Source: Dietzia cinnamea NBRC 102147
GTDB taxonomy: Bacteria; Actinomycetota; Actinomycetes; Mycobacteriales; Mycobacteriaceae
Direction: 5' to 3'
Assembly: GCF_001571065.1 (NCBI RefSeq)
Contig: NZ_BCSW01000032.1
Span: 1 to 32,399, forward strand
DNA length: 32,399 nucleotides
The position numbers were made by a program, and so were the translations under genes. This document shows, one piece after another, positions 14,141 to 24,404 of this stretch (its first letter is position 1; every line of letters starts with the position of its first letter). Under the pieces are notes generated by a model. It saw only the letters and a program-made list of their open reading frames with translations, had not been told where the DNA came from and ran no database searches.

Positions 14141-15265
14141 TTACGGCAGTCGCCGGACGTCGACCGCGCCGCCCCGGCGCAGTCCCGCCAGCGCGTCAAG
14201 CAGTGTCCGCTTGCGCAGCGGTGGTGACGTTCCGGCCCGGCCCGCGACGATCGCGTCGATCACCTCGCGCAGCGCCTCGTCCGCCGCGACCGTGGGGCGC
14301 CAGCCGAGCTCCGCGCGGGCGCGGGTGGTGTGCATGAGCGGGGCGCCGAACGCCAGATCGACCCAGCCGATGCTGACCGGCTGGAGGCGCAGCAGCCAGC
14401 TGATGTGGACGAGCTGACGCAGCACGCGGTAGGGCAGGTGCACCGGCCGCGCGCCGAGTTCGCGGGCGAGCATGTCGCGGGTGATGGGCGGTTCGGCGGC
14501 GATGTTGAACGCGCCCTGCGCGCCGGACGTCGCGGCGGCCGCCAGTGCCGAGGCCATGTCGTCGCCGTGGAGGAGCGGGACCGTGAGCCGGCGGTCCACC
14601 GGCAGGATCGGTAGGGCCCGGAGCAATCGCGCTGGCGTGAGCGCCGGGGTGAAGTAGCGGAACAGACCCGAGGCGGCCTCGGCGTGGACGATGAATGCCG
14701 GCCGCATCCGGGCGATCGTCGGCGCGCCGGGATGCTTGCTCTCGTGCCGGTCGAGGAGCTGCTCCGCGGCCGTCTTGTGCCGGTTGTAGGCGGCGGTGGG
14801 CACCCCGCCGAGTTCGGCGTCCTCGCTGACCCGCCGCTCGACCGAGACTCCGGGTCCGCCGTCGGAGACAGGGGCGTAGGCGCCCACCGAGGACTGGTGC
14901 ACCAGGTGCGGCACGCCCGCCAGTCGGCACGCCTCCACGACCGCGGCGGTCCCGCCGACGCCCAGCCGGTGATGGTGGTCCACGTCGCGGGTGGGCTGGA
15001 AGCCCCAGGCGAGGTGGATGACCGCGTCGGCGCCGCGGAAGATCTCCACCAGATCGTGAGCGCCCGCGTACGAGAGGTCGACGCGATGCCAGGAGGCACC
15101 GCTGTACGGAGCGGTGGCGGGTGGGATGCGGCGACACAGGCCCACCACGTCGTGGCCGTCGGCCAGCAGCCTGCGTAGTAGCGGGGTGCCCACGTTGCCG
15201 CTCGCGCCGGTGACGACGATCCGCATCCGGCGGGCCGGGGAATCTGGCTCCGGGTTCTGCGTCAT
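14141..15265 (-). CDS. NAD(P)-dependent epimerase/dehydratase-like extended SDR
   Basis: A 374-aa extended SDR. The nucleotide motif TGASGNVG is at about residues 19-26, with HLAWGF and HQSSVGAY strands. The YNRHK motif supplies catalytic Tyr and Lys, with PAFIVHAEA after it. A C-terminal extension of about 60 residues ends Arg-rich. It resembles actinobacterial NAD-dependent epimerase/dehydratase family proteins acting on nucleotide sugars or similar substrates, but the substrate cannot be named. The start ATG 15265 has a weak GGGG site; MRIVVTG (ATG 15226) is an alternative that begins exactly at the fold. It is convergent with cysQ, with no operon partner nearby. Confidence 0.82.
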   Translation of the reverse strand: MTQNPEPDSPARRMRIVVTGASGNVGTPLLRRLLADGHDVVGLCRRIPPATAPYSGASWHRVDLSYAGAHDLVEIFRGADAVIHLAWGFQPTRDVDHHHRLGVGGTAAVVEACRLAGVPHLVHQSSVGAYAPVSDGGPGVSVERRVSEDAELGGVPTAAYNRHKTAAEQLLDRHESKHPGAPTIARMRPAFIVHAEAASGLFRYFTPALTPARLLRALPILPVDRRLTVPLLHGDDMASALAAAATSGAQGAFNIAAEPPITRDMLARELGARPVHLPYRVLRQLVHISWLLRLQPVSIGWVDLAFGAPLMHTTRARAELGWRPTVAADEALREVIDAIVAGRAGTSPPLRKRTLLDALAGLRRGGAVDVRRLP

Positions 15266-15333
15266 CGCCCCATGGTCGGATACGCGAGTGGGCTTCGCAT
15301 CCGCACCGCGTCGGCACCCGGTCGCGGGACGAC

Positions 15334-15368
15334 GACGGCCCGGCCCGCGGGTGCGGCGCCGGGCCGTC
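15334..15368 (-). terminator. Strong GC hairpin downstream of the DoxX-like gene
   Basis: GACGGCCCGGC pairs perfectly with GCCGGGCCGTC (11 bp) around a 13-nt loop, 50 bp after the DoxX-like stop on the minus strand and 69 bp upstream of the epimerase start. There is no T-run. It separates two co-oriented genes, so a terminator is the simplest reading. Confidence 0.5.
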
Positions 15369-15417
15369 TACTCGGCTTTCCGGCAGGCGCTCATCGCCTC
15401 GCCCGCCGGCCCGGAGT

Positions 15418-15816
15418 TCAGGAGTTGTCGACGACCAGCGCGCCGGCGATGGCGGCCATGAACGCGTCCTTGGCCAGCGACATGCCCTCCTGGCTGGGGC
15501 GGATGCCGTCGGACTCGGTCATGTCCGGGTTGCGGAAGTACATCGCCAGCAGGCCCGCCGAGAAGACGCCGAGGGCCGCGCCGGCGATCCGGCGGGGCAC
15601 CACCGGGGTGAGCAGGGCGGCGCCGATGCCGATCTCCGAGTAGGCGACGAACTTGCCGAAGGTGTCCGGATCCATCTGGTTCACGGCGGGAACGCCCGTG
15701 GCGGCGAAGCCCTGCAGGCCCTGCGCGGCTTCGGTGGGCATGCCGCGCTTGCTCAGGCCGGAGTTGAGGACGAAAGCGCCGGTGACGCCGCGGAGGATCG
15801 CGTTGGACAGGCTCAT
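15418..15816 (-). CDS. DoxX-like small membrane protein
   Basis: A 132-aa protein with about four hydrophobic segments: ILRGVTGAFVLNSG near 7-20, VAYSEIGIGAALLTPVV near 57-73, RRIAGAALGVFSAGLLAMYF near 75-94 and a C-terminal AAIAGALVV. The layout, with a conserved Glu after the second segment (YSEIGIG), resembles the DoxX/MauE-like family of small redox-associated membrane proteins. The match is by pattern only and the function is unknown. A clear AAAGGAGA lies 6 bp before ATG 15816. The 249-bp gap upstream holds a CACCA-CTT-TGGTG inverted repeat (15855-15867) and the tandem repeat at 15974. Confidence 0.75.
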   Translation of the reverse strand: MSLSNAILRGVTGAFVLNSGLSKRGMPTEAAQGLQGFAATGVPAVNQMDPDTFGKFVAYSEIGIGAALLTPVVPRRIAGAALGVFSAGLLAMYFRNPDMTESDGIRPSQEGMSLAKDAFMAAIAGALVVDNS

Positions 15817-15973
15817 CGGTTTCTCCTTTGATCGTTGTCGCGTGTGCGTTCGTACACCACTTTGGTGACGTGACATCGAACAGGTTAGCTCAGGCGAGTC
15901 CGAACGCCACATCTCAGGGGAGCCCACGGTATCCCTCCGCGGGCGCAGGCGCACGGGCACGGGCGTGCGCTCT

Positions 15974-16027
15974 GATGCCGGCCGCGGCAGGGATGCAGGC
16001 CGCGCGGCGGATGCGGGCCGCGGTGCG
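15974..16027. repeat. 18-bp tandem repeat upstream of the first YihY gene
   Basis: Three contiguous 18-bp units of the pattern GATGCNGGCCGCGGNNNG stand at 15974, 15992 and 16010. Partial units starting GATGCG follow at 16028 and 16047 and run up to the YihY start. Units differ at a few positions, as in a slowly drifting minisatellite. Confidence 0.7.
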
Positions 16028-16065
16028 GATGCGGAAGGGGCCCGGTGATGCGAAAGTCTGAAGGT

Positions 16066-17139
16066 ATGAGTACGACGAGCCGCGACATCACCGATAAGCC
16101 CGACCCGGATGCCGACCCCGATCACGGCAAGCCCGAGTCGCCCACCTCGCTGAAGGGCAGCGCGTGGAAGATCGGCATCAAGCGCGCCCTCTCCGAGTTC
16201 TCCAGGGACAAGTGCACCGATCTCGCCGCGGGCCTGACGTACTTCGCGGTGCTGTCCTTGTTCCCCGCCCTGCTCGCGGTGGTCTCGCTGCTCGGCGTGT
16301 TCGGGCAGGGCCAGGCCACGGTGGACGCGGTGATGGAACTGCTCGAGGGTGCCGCCCCCGAGGAGACCCTCGCCGCGCTGCGCGGGCCGATCGAGTCGGT
16401 CGTCAACACCCCGGCCGCCGGCATCGCCCTCATCACCGGTCTCGCCGGTGCGCTGTGGTCGGCCTCGGGCTACGTCGGCGCGTTCGGCCGGGCGATGAAC
16501 CGCATCTACGAGATCGAGGAGGGACGGCCCTTCTGGAAGCTCAAGCCCGTCACCGTCCTGCTGACCGCGGTCCTGCTGCTCCTGGTCTGTCTCGCCGGGC
16601 TCATCCTGGTCGTGAGCGGACCGATCGCCGAATGGGCCGGGAATCTGATCGGTCTGGGGGAGACGGCCGTGACCGTGTGGGGGATCGCCAAGTGGCCGGT
16701 GCTCGTCCTCGTCGTCGTCGTCATCCTGGCCGTGCTCTACGGGTTCGCGCCCAACGTCAAGCAACCGAAGTTCCGCTGGATCTCGATCGGCGCCGTCATC
16801 GCCCTGATCGTGTGGGCGGTCGCGACCGGCGGCTTCGTCTTCTACGTGACCAACTTCAGCAGCTACAACGCCACGTACGGCTCCCTCGCAGGCGTCATCA
16901 TCTTCCTGCTCTGGCTGTGGATCACCAACAACGCACTGCTGTTCGGGGCGGAGGTCGACGCCGAGGTCGAGCGGGCCCGCGAGCTGCAGGCGGGGATGCA
17001 CGCGGAGGAGACCATCCAGCTCCCGCCGCGCGACACCACGGCGAGCGACAAGGCGGCCGAGAAGCACCAGCAGACCGTCGACGACGCGGCCGACGTCCGC
17101 CGCGAGGCCCAGGCGGAGGAGGCCCGCCACCGCGACTGA
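16066..17139 (+). CDS. YihY/BrkB-family inner membrane protein (copy 1)
   Basis: A 357-aa YihY/virulence factor BrkB family protein (Pfam Virul_fac_BrkB). A hydrophilic Asp/Pro-rich N-terminus of about 35 residues precedes six or so helices. Family landmarks are LAAGLTYFAVLSLFPALLAVVSLLG, SASGYVGAFGRAMNRIYEIEEGRPFWKLKP, FAPNVKQPKFRWISIGAVIALI and YNATYGSLAGVIIFLLWLWITNNALLFGAEVDAE. A charged, Ala/Glu-rich C-terminal tail follows. The old name RNase BN for this family is an error; a transport or cell-envelope role is usually assumed. ATG 16066 was chosen because it has a possible leaderless -10 six bp upstream; ATG 16048, with GGAAGGGG before it, is a good alternative. A paralogue follows at 17657. 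Confidence 0.9.
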   Translation: MSTTSRDITDKPDPDADPDHGKPESPTSLKGSAWKIGIKRALSEFSRDKCTDLAAGLTYFAVLSLFPALLAVVSLLGVFGQGQATVDAVMELLEGAAPEETLAALRGPIESVVNTPAAGIALITGLAGALWSASGYVGAFGRAMNRIYEIEEGRPFWKLKPVTVLLTAVLLLLVCLAGLILVVSGPIAEWAGNLIGLGETAVTVWGIAKWPVLVLVVVVILAVLYGFAPNVKQPKFRWISIGAVIALIVWAVATGGFVFYVTNFSSYNATYGSLAGVIIFLLWLWITNNALLFGAEVDAEVERARELQAGMHAEETIQLPPRDTTASDKAAEKHQQTVDDAADVRREAQAEEARHRD

Positions 17140-17260
17140 CCCTGTCGGTCCGGTTCGAGCCTCCGCTCGGCCACGCTCCGCGTTCGCTCGGCCCCGCCCC
17201 GCATTCGTCCACAGCGCACTCGTCCGCTGCGCGCGCATCCGTCCATCACGCGCGCACCCG

Positions 17261-17461
17261 CTCCCGTCGATGGCGTCTCGCTCCTAAGCCTGGCGTCTCG
17301 CGCCTGTGGATGGCGGCCCGCTCCCGGAGCTGCCGGCGTATTCGCTCCTCACGATGGCGTCTCGCTCCCGCGGATGTACGCGATTTCTGCAGCCGCTCCT
17401 CGCCATGGCGTCTCGCCCACCCCGCGGTGCGCGCGAGACGCCATGCCGAGGAGCGGGTGTG
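17261..17461. repeat. Palindromic repeat locus C: 20-bp tandem units then palindrome in reverse orientation
   Basis: This locus fills much of the 517-bp space between the two YihY genes. The 20-bp unit CTCC-N5-ATGGCGTCTCG is at 17261, 17281, 17301 (worn), 17321 (worn) and 17345. A variant with ATGTACGC is at 17365, and an 11-nt spacer leads to the palindrome. The left arm is 17388-17416, the loop 17417-17432 and the right arm 17433-17461, with about 22 of the inner 23 bp paired. The loop CCACCCCGCGGTGCGC is the exact reverse complement of the loop at locus B, so this copy is inverted relative to B. The space before it (17140-17260) holds only loosely repeated CG-rich spacer with no gene seen. 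Confidence 0.9.
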
Positions 17462-17490
17462 GTCGGGCAGGCGAACTCCGGGCACGAGTC

Positions 17491-17571
17491 CGCCGGTTTC
17501 GACCCGCCAGCTGCGATCCGCCGGTTTCGACCCGCCAGCTGCGATCCACCGGTTTCGACCCGCCGGCGTCG
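17491..17571. repeat. 28-bp tandem repeat, about 2.9 copies
   Basis: Units start at 17491, 17519 and 17547. Each contains CCGGTTTCGACCCGCC and, in the first two, AGCTGCGATCC. The first two copies are identical over 28 bp and the third diverges at its end. They lie between palindrome locus C and the second YihY gene and are unrelated in sequence to the palindrome. Confidence 0.85.
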
Positions 17572-17656
17572 CCCGCCAGCGTCACCCGCAGCCCCGGGGA
17601 GGCCTCCTCGCGGCGAGGCTGGCGCGGGACGGGTCGACAGCGACCACAATCGGGGT

Positions 17657-18796
17657 ATGACCACTTCGGACCGGCCCGCTGCCACCATCCGCAGAGGACT
17701 GCGCACCGTTCGCATGGTGCTCGTCCGCTCGGTTGCTGAGTTCCTCCGCGACCGCGGCCCAGACCTCGCCGGTTCGCTCACCTACTACGGCGTCCTCTCG
17801 CTGTTCCCGGCGGTGCTGGTGGTGGTGTCGTTGCTCGGCGTTTTCGGGCAGGGCTCCAGAACGGTCGATGCGGTGATGGACATGCTCTCTGACGTCGCGC
17901 CGCCGGAGGTGCTCGATCCCGTCCGCGAGCCGGTCGAGGCGTTGGTCACGACCCCGGCCGCGGGCACCGCGCTCCTCGTGGGTACGGCGGTCGCGCTGTG
18001 GTCGGCGTCGCGATACGTGCGGGCGCTCGGCAGGGCCATTAACGCGATGTTCGGGATCGACGAGGGGCGGCCGCCGTGGCGTCTGCTGCCCGAGGGTCTC
18101 GCGCTGACGGCTCTGCTGATCGTCCTGGTCGCCATCGGCGGGGTGGCCCTGGCGTCCAGTGGACCGGTGGCGGAGACGGTGGGCGGCTGGATCGGGCTCG
18201 GGAGCACGGCGCTGGCCGTGTGGGGAGTGGCCAAGTGGCCGGCTGCCGTGGTCGCAATGATCTTGGCGTTGGCGATCCTCTACCGGTTCGCGCCCAACAT
18301 CTCCGGGCGCCGCTTCTCCTGGGTGTCGTTGGGGGCCACGGCCGCGTTGGCGATCATGGGCGTCGCCACGGCAGGTCTGAGCTTCTTCGTCGCCAACTTC
18401 GGCAATTTCAACCGTGTGTACGGTTCGCTGGCCGGCGTCATCGTCTTCCTCCTGTGGCTGTGGCTAGTCAACATGGCTGTGGTCTTCGGGGTGCGTCTCG
18501 ACGCAGAGGTGCTGAGGGTCAGGCAGCTGCGGTCCGGCATCGCGGCCGAGGAGGTCATCCAGGTGACACCGCGTGACACCCGGGCCTGCGACTGGGAGAA
18601 CCGCCGCCGGGAGAAGATGATCGCGGAGTACCGGACGCTCCGGCGCGAGCGCGATGACGCTACCGGTGGCGACGACGACACGACTCCCGACGACGACACG
18701 GCTCCCGGCGCCGAGGCCAGCCCCGATAGCGAGGCCATCGATCCGCCGCCGAGCGGAGTCGCCGGGGCCTGCGGAGAGCAGCGTCGCGCCGAGTAG
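17657..18796 (+). CDS. YihY/BrkB-family inner membrane protein (copy 2)
   Basis: A 379-aa paralogue of the gene at 16066, sharing LFPA-VSLLGVFGQG, LWSAS-YVRALGRAIN, FAPNISGRRFSWVSLGA and VYGSLAGVIVFLLWLWLVNMAVVFGVRLDAEV. It differs in a short basic N-terminus and a C-terminal tail of about 80 residues. That tail contains an Arg/Glu-rich segment likely to be helical and then an Asp/Thr/Pro-rich acidic stretch. The ATG 17657 is preceded six bp upstream by CACAAT, a possible leaderless -10, and no good ribosome site is present. In-frame codons upstream run into the repeat region and are not coding. Tandem duplication followed by spread of repeats between the copies is the likely history. Confidence 0.9.
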   Translation: MTTSDRPAATIRRGLRTVRMVLVRSVAEFLRDRGPDLAGSLTYYGVLSLFPAVLVVVSLLGVFGQGSRTVDAVMDMLSDVAPPEVLDPVREPVEALVTTPAAGTALLVGTAVALWSASRYVRALGRAINAMFGIDEGRPPWRLLPEGLALTALLIVLVAIGGVALASSGPVAETVGGWIGLGSTALAVWGVAKWPAAVVAMILALAILYRFAPNISGRRFSWVSLGATAALAIMGVATAGLSFFVANFGNFNRVYGSLAGVIVFLLWLWLVNMAVVFGVRLDAEVLRVRQLRSGIAAEEVIQVTPRDTRACDWENRRREKMIAEYRTLRRERDDATGGDDDTTPDDDTAPGAEASPDSEAIDPPPSGVAGACGEQRRAE

Positions 18797-18830
18797 GGTG
18801 CGGGGCTGACCGCCGACCGAGGAGCCCGCG

Positions 18831-20775
<1,945 letters not shown>

Positions 20776-20791
20776 CGGCGGGGATGGCGCG

Positions 20792-21673
20792 GTGAAGGGC
20801 ATCGTCCTGGCCGGTGGCAGCGGCACCCGGCTGCGGCCGCTGACGCTGGCCACGAGCAAGCAGCTGGTGCCAGTGTTCGACAAGCCGATGATCTACTACC
20901 CGCTGTCGACGCTCATGCTGGCGGGGATCCGCGACATCCTCGTCATCACCACGCCCGAGGACGCGGGGCAGTTCCGGCGGTTGCTGGGCGACGGCAGCCA
21001 GTTCGGGATCACGCTAAGCTACGTCGAGCAGGCCGCCCCGGAGGGGCTGGCGCAGGCGTTCGTGCTGGGCGCGGACCACATCGGCGACGAGCCGGTCGCG
21101 TTGATCCTGGGCGACAACATCTTCTACGGCCCCGGCATGGGTACGCAGCTGCGCCGGTTCGCCGACCTCGACGGCGGCGCGGTGTTCGCCTACCGGGTGG
21201 CCGATCCGAGCCAGTACGGGGTGATCGACTTCGACGCCGACGGCCGCGCGATCAGCCTCGAGGAGAAGCCTGAGAACCCGTCGTCGGACTTCGCCGTGCC
21301 GGGGCTCTACTTCTATAGCGCCGACGTGGTGGACGTGGCGCGCGGGCTGGCCAGGTCGGCGCGCGGGGAGTACGAGATCACCGACATCAACCGGCACTAC
21401 CTGGAGCAGGGCCGCCTGCAGGTCGAGGTGCTGCCGCGGGGTACCGCCTGGCTGGACACGGGCACCCACGATTCGCTGCTCGACGCGGGGAACTACGTCC
21501 GCACGATCGAGGACCGGCAGGGCCTGAAGATCGGCTGCCCGGAGGAGGTGGCGTGGCGGATGGGATATATCGACGACGACGAGCTCACCGATCGCGCGAA
21601 CGTCCTGCAGAAGTCGGGGTACGGCCGGTATCTGCTGGATGTCCTGCGCCGGGAGAAGGGGCGGAGACTGTGA
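20792..21673 (+). CDS. rmlA: Glucose-1-phosphate thymidylyltransferase
   Basis: A 293-aa RmlA, which joins dTTP and glucose-1-phosphate to give dTDP-glucose. The nucleotide loop [11 protein letters not shown] is at 8-18, followed by [17 protein letters not shown]. The [10 protein letters not shown] motif carries the metal Asp, EEKPENP is present, and [20 protein letters not shown] lies near the C-terminus. The GTG 20792 start has GGGGA about 8 bp upstream and begins directly at the fold. Its stop overlaps the rmlD start by 4 bp (GTGA). Confidence 0.97.
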   Translation: MKGIVLAGGSGTRLRPLTLATSKQLVPVFDKPMIYYPLSTLMLAGIRDILVITTPEDAGQFRRLLGDGSQFGITLSYVEQAAPEGLAQAFVLGADHIGDEPVALILGDNIFYGPGMGTQLRRFADLDGGAVFAYRVADPSQYGVIDFDADGRAISLEEKPENPSSDFAVPGLYFYSADVVDVARGLARSARGEYEITDINRHYLEQGRLQVEVLPRGTAWLDTGTHDSLLDAGNYVRTIEDRQGLKIGCPEEVAWRMGYIDDDELTDRANVLQKSGYGRYLLDVLRREKGRRL

Positions 21674-22758
21674 ACGCGGACAACGGGGGCGTCGCCGCCC
21701 GCCGGGACGCGCTGCCGCGCGTGCTGGTGACCGGCGGGCGCGGACAGCTGGGTACCCACCTGCGGCTGGCCCACCCGGGCGGGGTGCTCGCGCCGGGTCG
21801 CGACGAGCTGGACATCACCCGGGCGGAGTCCGTGGCCGGGTACCTGGACCGGCACCAGCCTGCGGTGGTGATCAACGCGGCCGCGTACACCGACGTCGAC
21901 GGCGCGGAGAACGACGAGTCCGGGGCGCACCTGGTCAACGTGGAGGGGTCGAGGATCCTCGCCGAGGCCTGCCGAGAGCGCGGTCTGCGGCTGGTGCACG
22001 TCAGCACCGACTACGTCTTCTCCGGCGAGGTGCCGCGCGGCAGCGGCGGGGCGGGACGGCCCGATCCCGCGACCGCGCCGGCGCTCGAGCCGACCGACGT
22101 CACCGACCCGGCCACCGTGTACGGCCGCACCAAGCTCGCCGGCGAGCACGCCGTCCTGGCCGCCCACCCCGAGGCGACGATCCTGCGGACGTCCTGGCTG
22201 TACACCGGGCCGGAGCGGGAGCGGTCGGCGATCCCCGGAGGCGACTTCGTGGCGACCATGGCCCGGCTCGAGCGGGAGCGGGACCAGGTGAGCGTGGTCG
22301 ACGACCAGTGGGGCTCACCCACGCACGCGCCGACGCTGGCGGCGGCGATCCTCGAGATGCTCGCCCGCGAGGCCACGACACGAGAGGCCGCCACGCACCA
22401 CGCCGCCGGCGAGACCGCGACACACGAGGCCGCCACTCCTACCATCGACACCGCTGCCGTCGACACCCGCGGCCTCGTCCTGCACGCCGCCGGCGCGGGC
22501 CGCGCCACCTGGTACGAGGTCGCGCGCCGCACGTTCGCCTACCTCGGCGCCGACCCCGCCCGCGTCCGCCCCTGCACCACCGCCGACTTCCCCCGGCCCG
22601 CCCCGCGACCCGCGTTCTCGGTGCTGTCCGGGCGGGCCTGGGCGGCCGCCGGCCTGACGCCGCTGCCCGACTGGGACGACAGCCTGCGCGCCGCACTCGG
22701 AGCCGGGCCCGGGGCCGGGGGAGGGGACACCTCGTCGTCGTCACCCACACCGCGGTGA
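21670..22758 (+). CDS. rmlD: dTDP-4-dehydrorhamnose reductase with an Ala/Thr-rich insertion
   Basis: A 362-aa RmlD, which reduces dTDP-4-keto-L-rhamnose to dTDP-L-rhamnose. The cofactor motif TGGRGQLG is at 21-28. STDYVFSGE and catalytic Y151/K155 (YGRTK) are present, with LRTSWLYT and [13 protein letters not shown] after them. The usual length is about 290-310 aa; the extra length comes mainly from a low-complexity segment at about 232-266 with repeated EAATH-like words, plus a Pro/Ala loop at 120-142 and a Gly/Ser-rich tail. GGAG lies 3 bp before GTG 21670, and the gene overlaps rmlA and the next gene by 4 bp each, so expression is coupled. Confidence 0.94.
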   Translation: MNADNGGVAARRDALPRVLVTGGRGQLGTHLRLAHPGGVLAPGRDELDITRAESVAGYLDRHQPAVVINAAAYTDVDGAENDESGAHLVNVEGSRILAEACRERGLRLVHVSTDYVFSGEVPRGSGGAGRPDPATAPALEPTDVTDPATVYGRTKLAGEHAVLAAHPEATILRTSWLYTGPERERSAIPGGDFVATMARLERERDQVSVVDDQWGSPTHAPTLAAAILEMLAREATTREAATHHAAGETATHEAATPTIDTAAVDTRGLVLHAAGAGRATWYEVARRTFAYLGADPARVRPCTTADFPRPAPRPAFSVLSGRAWAAAGLTPLPDWDDSLRAALGAGPGAGGGDTSSSSPTPR

Positions 22759-23336
22759 CCCCGCGCCTCCACCGCCGATCCCGCCGCCGCGCCCTCCGCC
22801 GGGTCGCGGTCGGCGTCGGCGCGGCCGTGGTCGTCGCCGCGCTCGCCCTCACCGCCTGGGGCGCGTTCCTCCTCCAGCCCCACGGCGACGAGCCGGTGCG
22901 CGCCGACGCGGTCGTCATGCTCGCCGGCGCCGACGACGGCCGACACCTGTACGCCCGCGACCTCGTCGAGGCCGGCTACGCCGACACCCTGCTGGTGAGC
23001 AACCCTGGCGGCAACTCCGAGACCGTCGCCCGCCGGCTGTGCACGGGCATCGCCCGCCCCGCCGACGCCGAGGTGGTGTGCTTCTCGCCCGAACCGCGGA
23101 CCACCTGGGGCGAGGCGCTGACGGTGGACGCGATCGCGCGGGCCCGCGGGTGGGAGCGCGTCCTCGTCGTCACCAATCGCCCTCACACACTGCGCGCCGG
23201 GACATGGATGCGCAACGCCACCGACCTGGACGTGCGGATGACGCCCATCGACCGGGTCGACCGCGCGATGCTGCCCGTGCACCTGGTGTGGGAGGTCGCC
23301 GGGTGGATCAAGGGCCGCGTCAACGGCCACTGGTGA
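22755..23336 (+). CDS. DUF218 (YdcF/SanA-like) membrane-anchored protein
   Basis: A 193-aa protein with a basic N-terminus (RLHRRSRRRALRR), one helix at about 17-37 and a DUF218 domain outside. The family pattern is visible: ADAVVMLAGADDGRHLYARDLVEAG, LLVSNPGGNSETV, EPRTTWGEAL and VLVVTNRPHTLRAGTWM. SanA and YdcF relatives affect envelope permeability or bind S-adenosylmethionine, and the reaction is not established. It starts inside the rmlD stop (GTGA), which suggests an envelope-polymer role joined to rhamnose supply. It ends 7 bp from the convergent DUF2236 gene. Confidence 0.85.
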   Translation: MTPRLHRRSRRRALRRVAVGVGAAVVVAALALTAWGAFLLQPHGDEPVRADAVVMLAGADDGRHLYARDLVEAGYADTLLVSNPGGNSETVARRLCTGIARPADAEVVCFSPEPRTTWGEALTVDAIARARGWERVLVVTNRPHTLRAGTWMRNATDLDVRMTPIDRVDRAMLPVHLVWEVAGWIKGRVNGHW

Positions 23337-23343
23337 CGCGGGG

Positions 23344-24210
23344 TCAGGCGGTCTGGGCCCGCATCGCCGACGGTGCCGCGATCGGGGCGCGGGTGGTGAG
23401 CCGCGGCGACGTCAGCCCCTCGTGCGCGCGGGCGATCCGACCGAATACGGCGCTGCGGTCCATCGGCCGGTGCGGCAGATCCAACGCCCGACGTACGTCC
23501 GACGGCACGAGGCTCGCGGCCGCGTCGACCACCGTCGTGCACGACCGGTGCGCGGTCACCGAGTTCTCCGACACGCCCCGGCACGCCCGGGCGGTCTCCC
23601 GCAGCCGACGGGCGGCGCGACGCCCGGCGACAGTGTCGCGAGCGCGGCCACGGGCGCCCCGCAGCAGCTGCTCGAGCTCGCGCACGGTGGTGGGGAAGGC
23701 CCGCGCGCCCTGCAGCCGGGCCAGGCCCGCCCACTGGCACACGTACCGGTCCGACTCGGCCGGGGTGAGCGGCCGACCCGAGAACCGCTGGAACGCCGCG
23801 AGCAGTGCCCACGCCAGGGCGGCCTGCGCCCACTCCACCAACGCCGGGTCGGAACCGTAGTAGTAGTCCCCGTGCTCCGTGGTGCCGTTGAACGAGCTGC
23901 GGTCGCGGTGCGCGTGCTCGATCGTCACCATCGCGTCGTCGACGGTGCCGAACGTCGAGATCTCCACCAGGTCGTGCAGGTAGTCGTCCATCGTCCACGG
24001 GTTCTCGTCCGCACCGCACGCCACCATGACCGAGGCGTACGCGGGATCGGCGGACAGCATGAGCAGGCCGGTCGTGATGCCGATCGGCGTGGACGCGTCG
24101 CCGTGGACCCGCCAGATGGGGTCGCTCGACTGGAACCAGCGGGGGCCGGGGATGTCGAGGATCGAGCACACCGGCGAGTCCGCCGTACCGCGTGGAACTA
24201 GTGGTGACAT
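23344..24210 (-). CDS. DUF2236 / MpaB-like oxygenase-family protein
   Basis: A 288-aa protein whose first two-thirds match the DUF2236 (oxygenase MpaB family) pattern: PIWRVHGDAS, ITTGLLMLSADPAYASVM, NPWTMDDYLHDLVEISTFGTVDDAMVTIEHAH, SDPALVEWAQAALAWALLAAFQRF and LTPAESDRYVCQWAGLA. The family shares a fold with the latex-clearing protein Lcp and includes a haem-dependent oxygenase, but most members have no known substrate. The C-terminal 100 residues are Arg/Ala-rich. The ATG 24210 was chosen because the family begins near there; an in-frame ATG at 24345 would add 45 unrelated residues. It is transcribed against the rml operon and breaks the group of rml genes. Confidence 0.83.
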   Translation of the reverse strand: MSPLVPRGTADSPVCSILDIPGPRWFQSSDPIWRVHGDASTPIGITTGLLMLSADPAYASVMVACGADENPWTMDDYLHDLVEISTFGTVDDAMVTIEHAHRDRSSFNGTTEHGDYYYGSDPALVEWAQAALAWALLAAFQRFSGRPLTPAESDRYVCQWAGLARLQGARAFPTTVRELEQLLRGARGRARDTVAGRRAARRLRETARACRGVSENSVTAHRSCTTVVDAAASLVPSDVRRALDLPHRPMDRSAVFGRIARAHEGLTSPRLTTRAPIAAPSAMRAQTA

Positions 24211-24404
24211 GCACACACCCCGGGGTAGTGACGCCGCCTGTGGGGGCGGCCGGATAGGACCTGTCGCAGACTCTATCGCCCGGCTGCGCGGCAGAGAAGA
24301 AAAGACGGAGGGACCGCTGAGGAATCCCATGAACGACCGACACATCGCTTACATCTAGGCTGGGCCGCGCACGCCACACGCTTTCCGACCCCGAGGAGAC
24401 GGCC

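Noticed and set aside
15855-15867. CACCA-CTT-TGGTG inverted repeat upstream of the DoxX-like gene as an operator
   Set aside because: It is only a 5-bp arm, has no second copy, and no -35/-10 pair is clear beside it.
17261-17571. CRISPR array
   Set aside because: Repeats are direct 20- or 28-bp units without unique spacers of regular length, and no cas gene is present.
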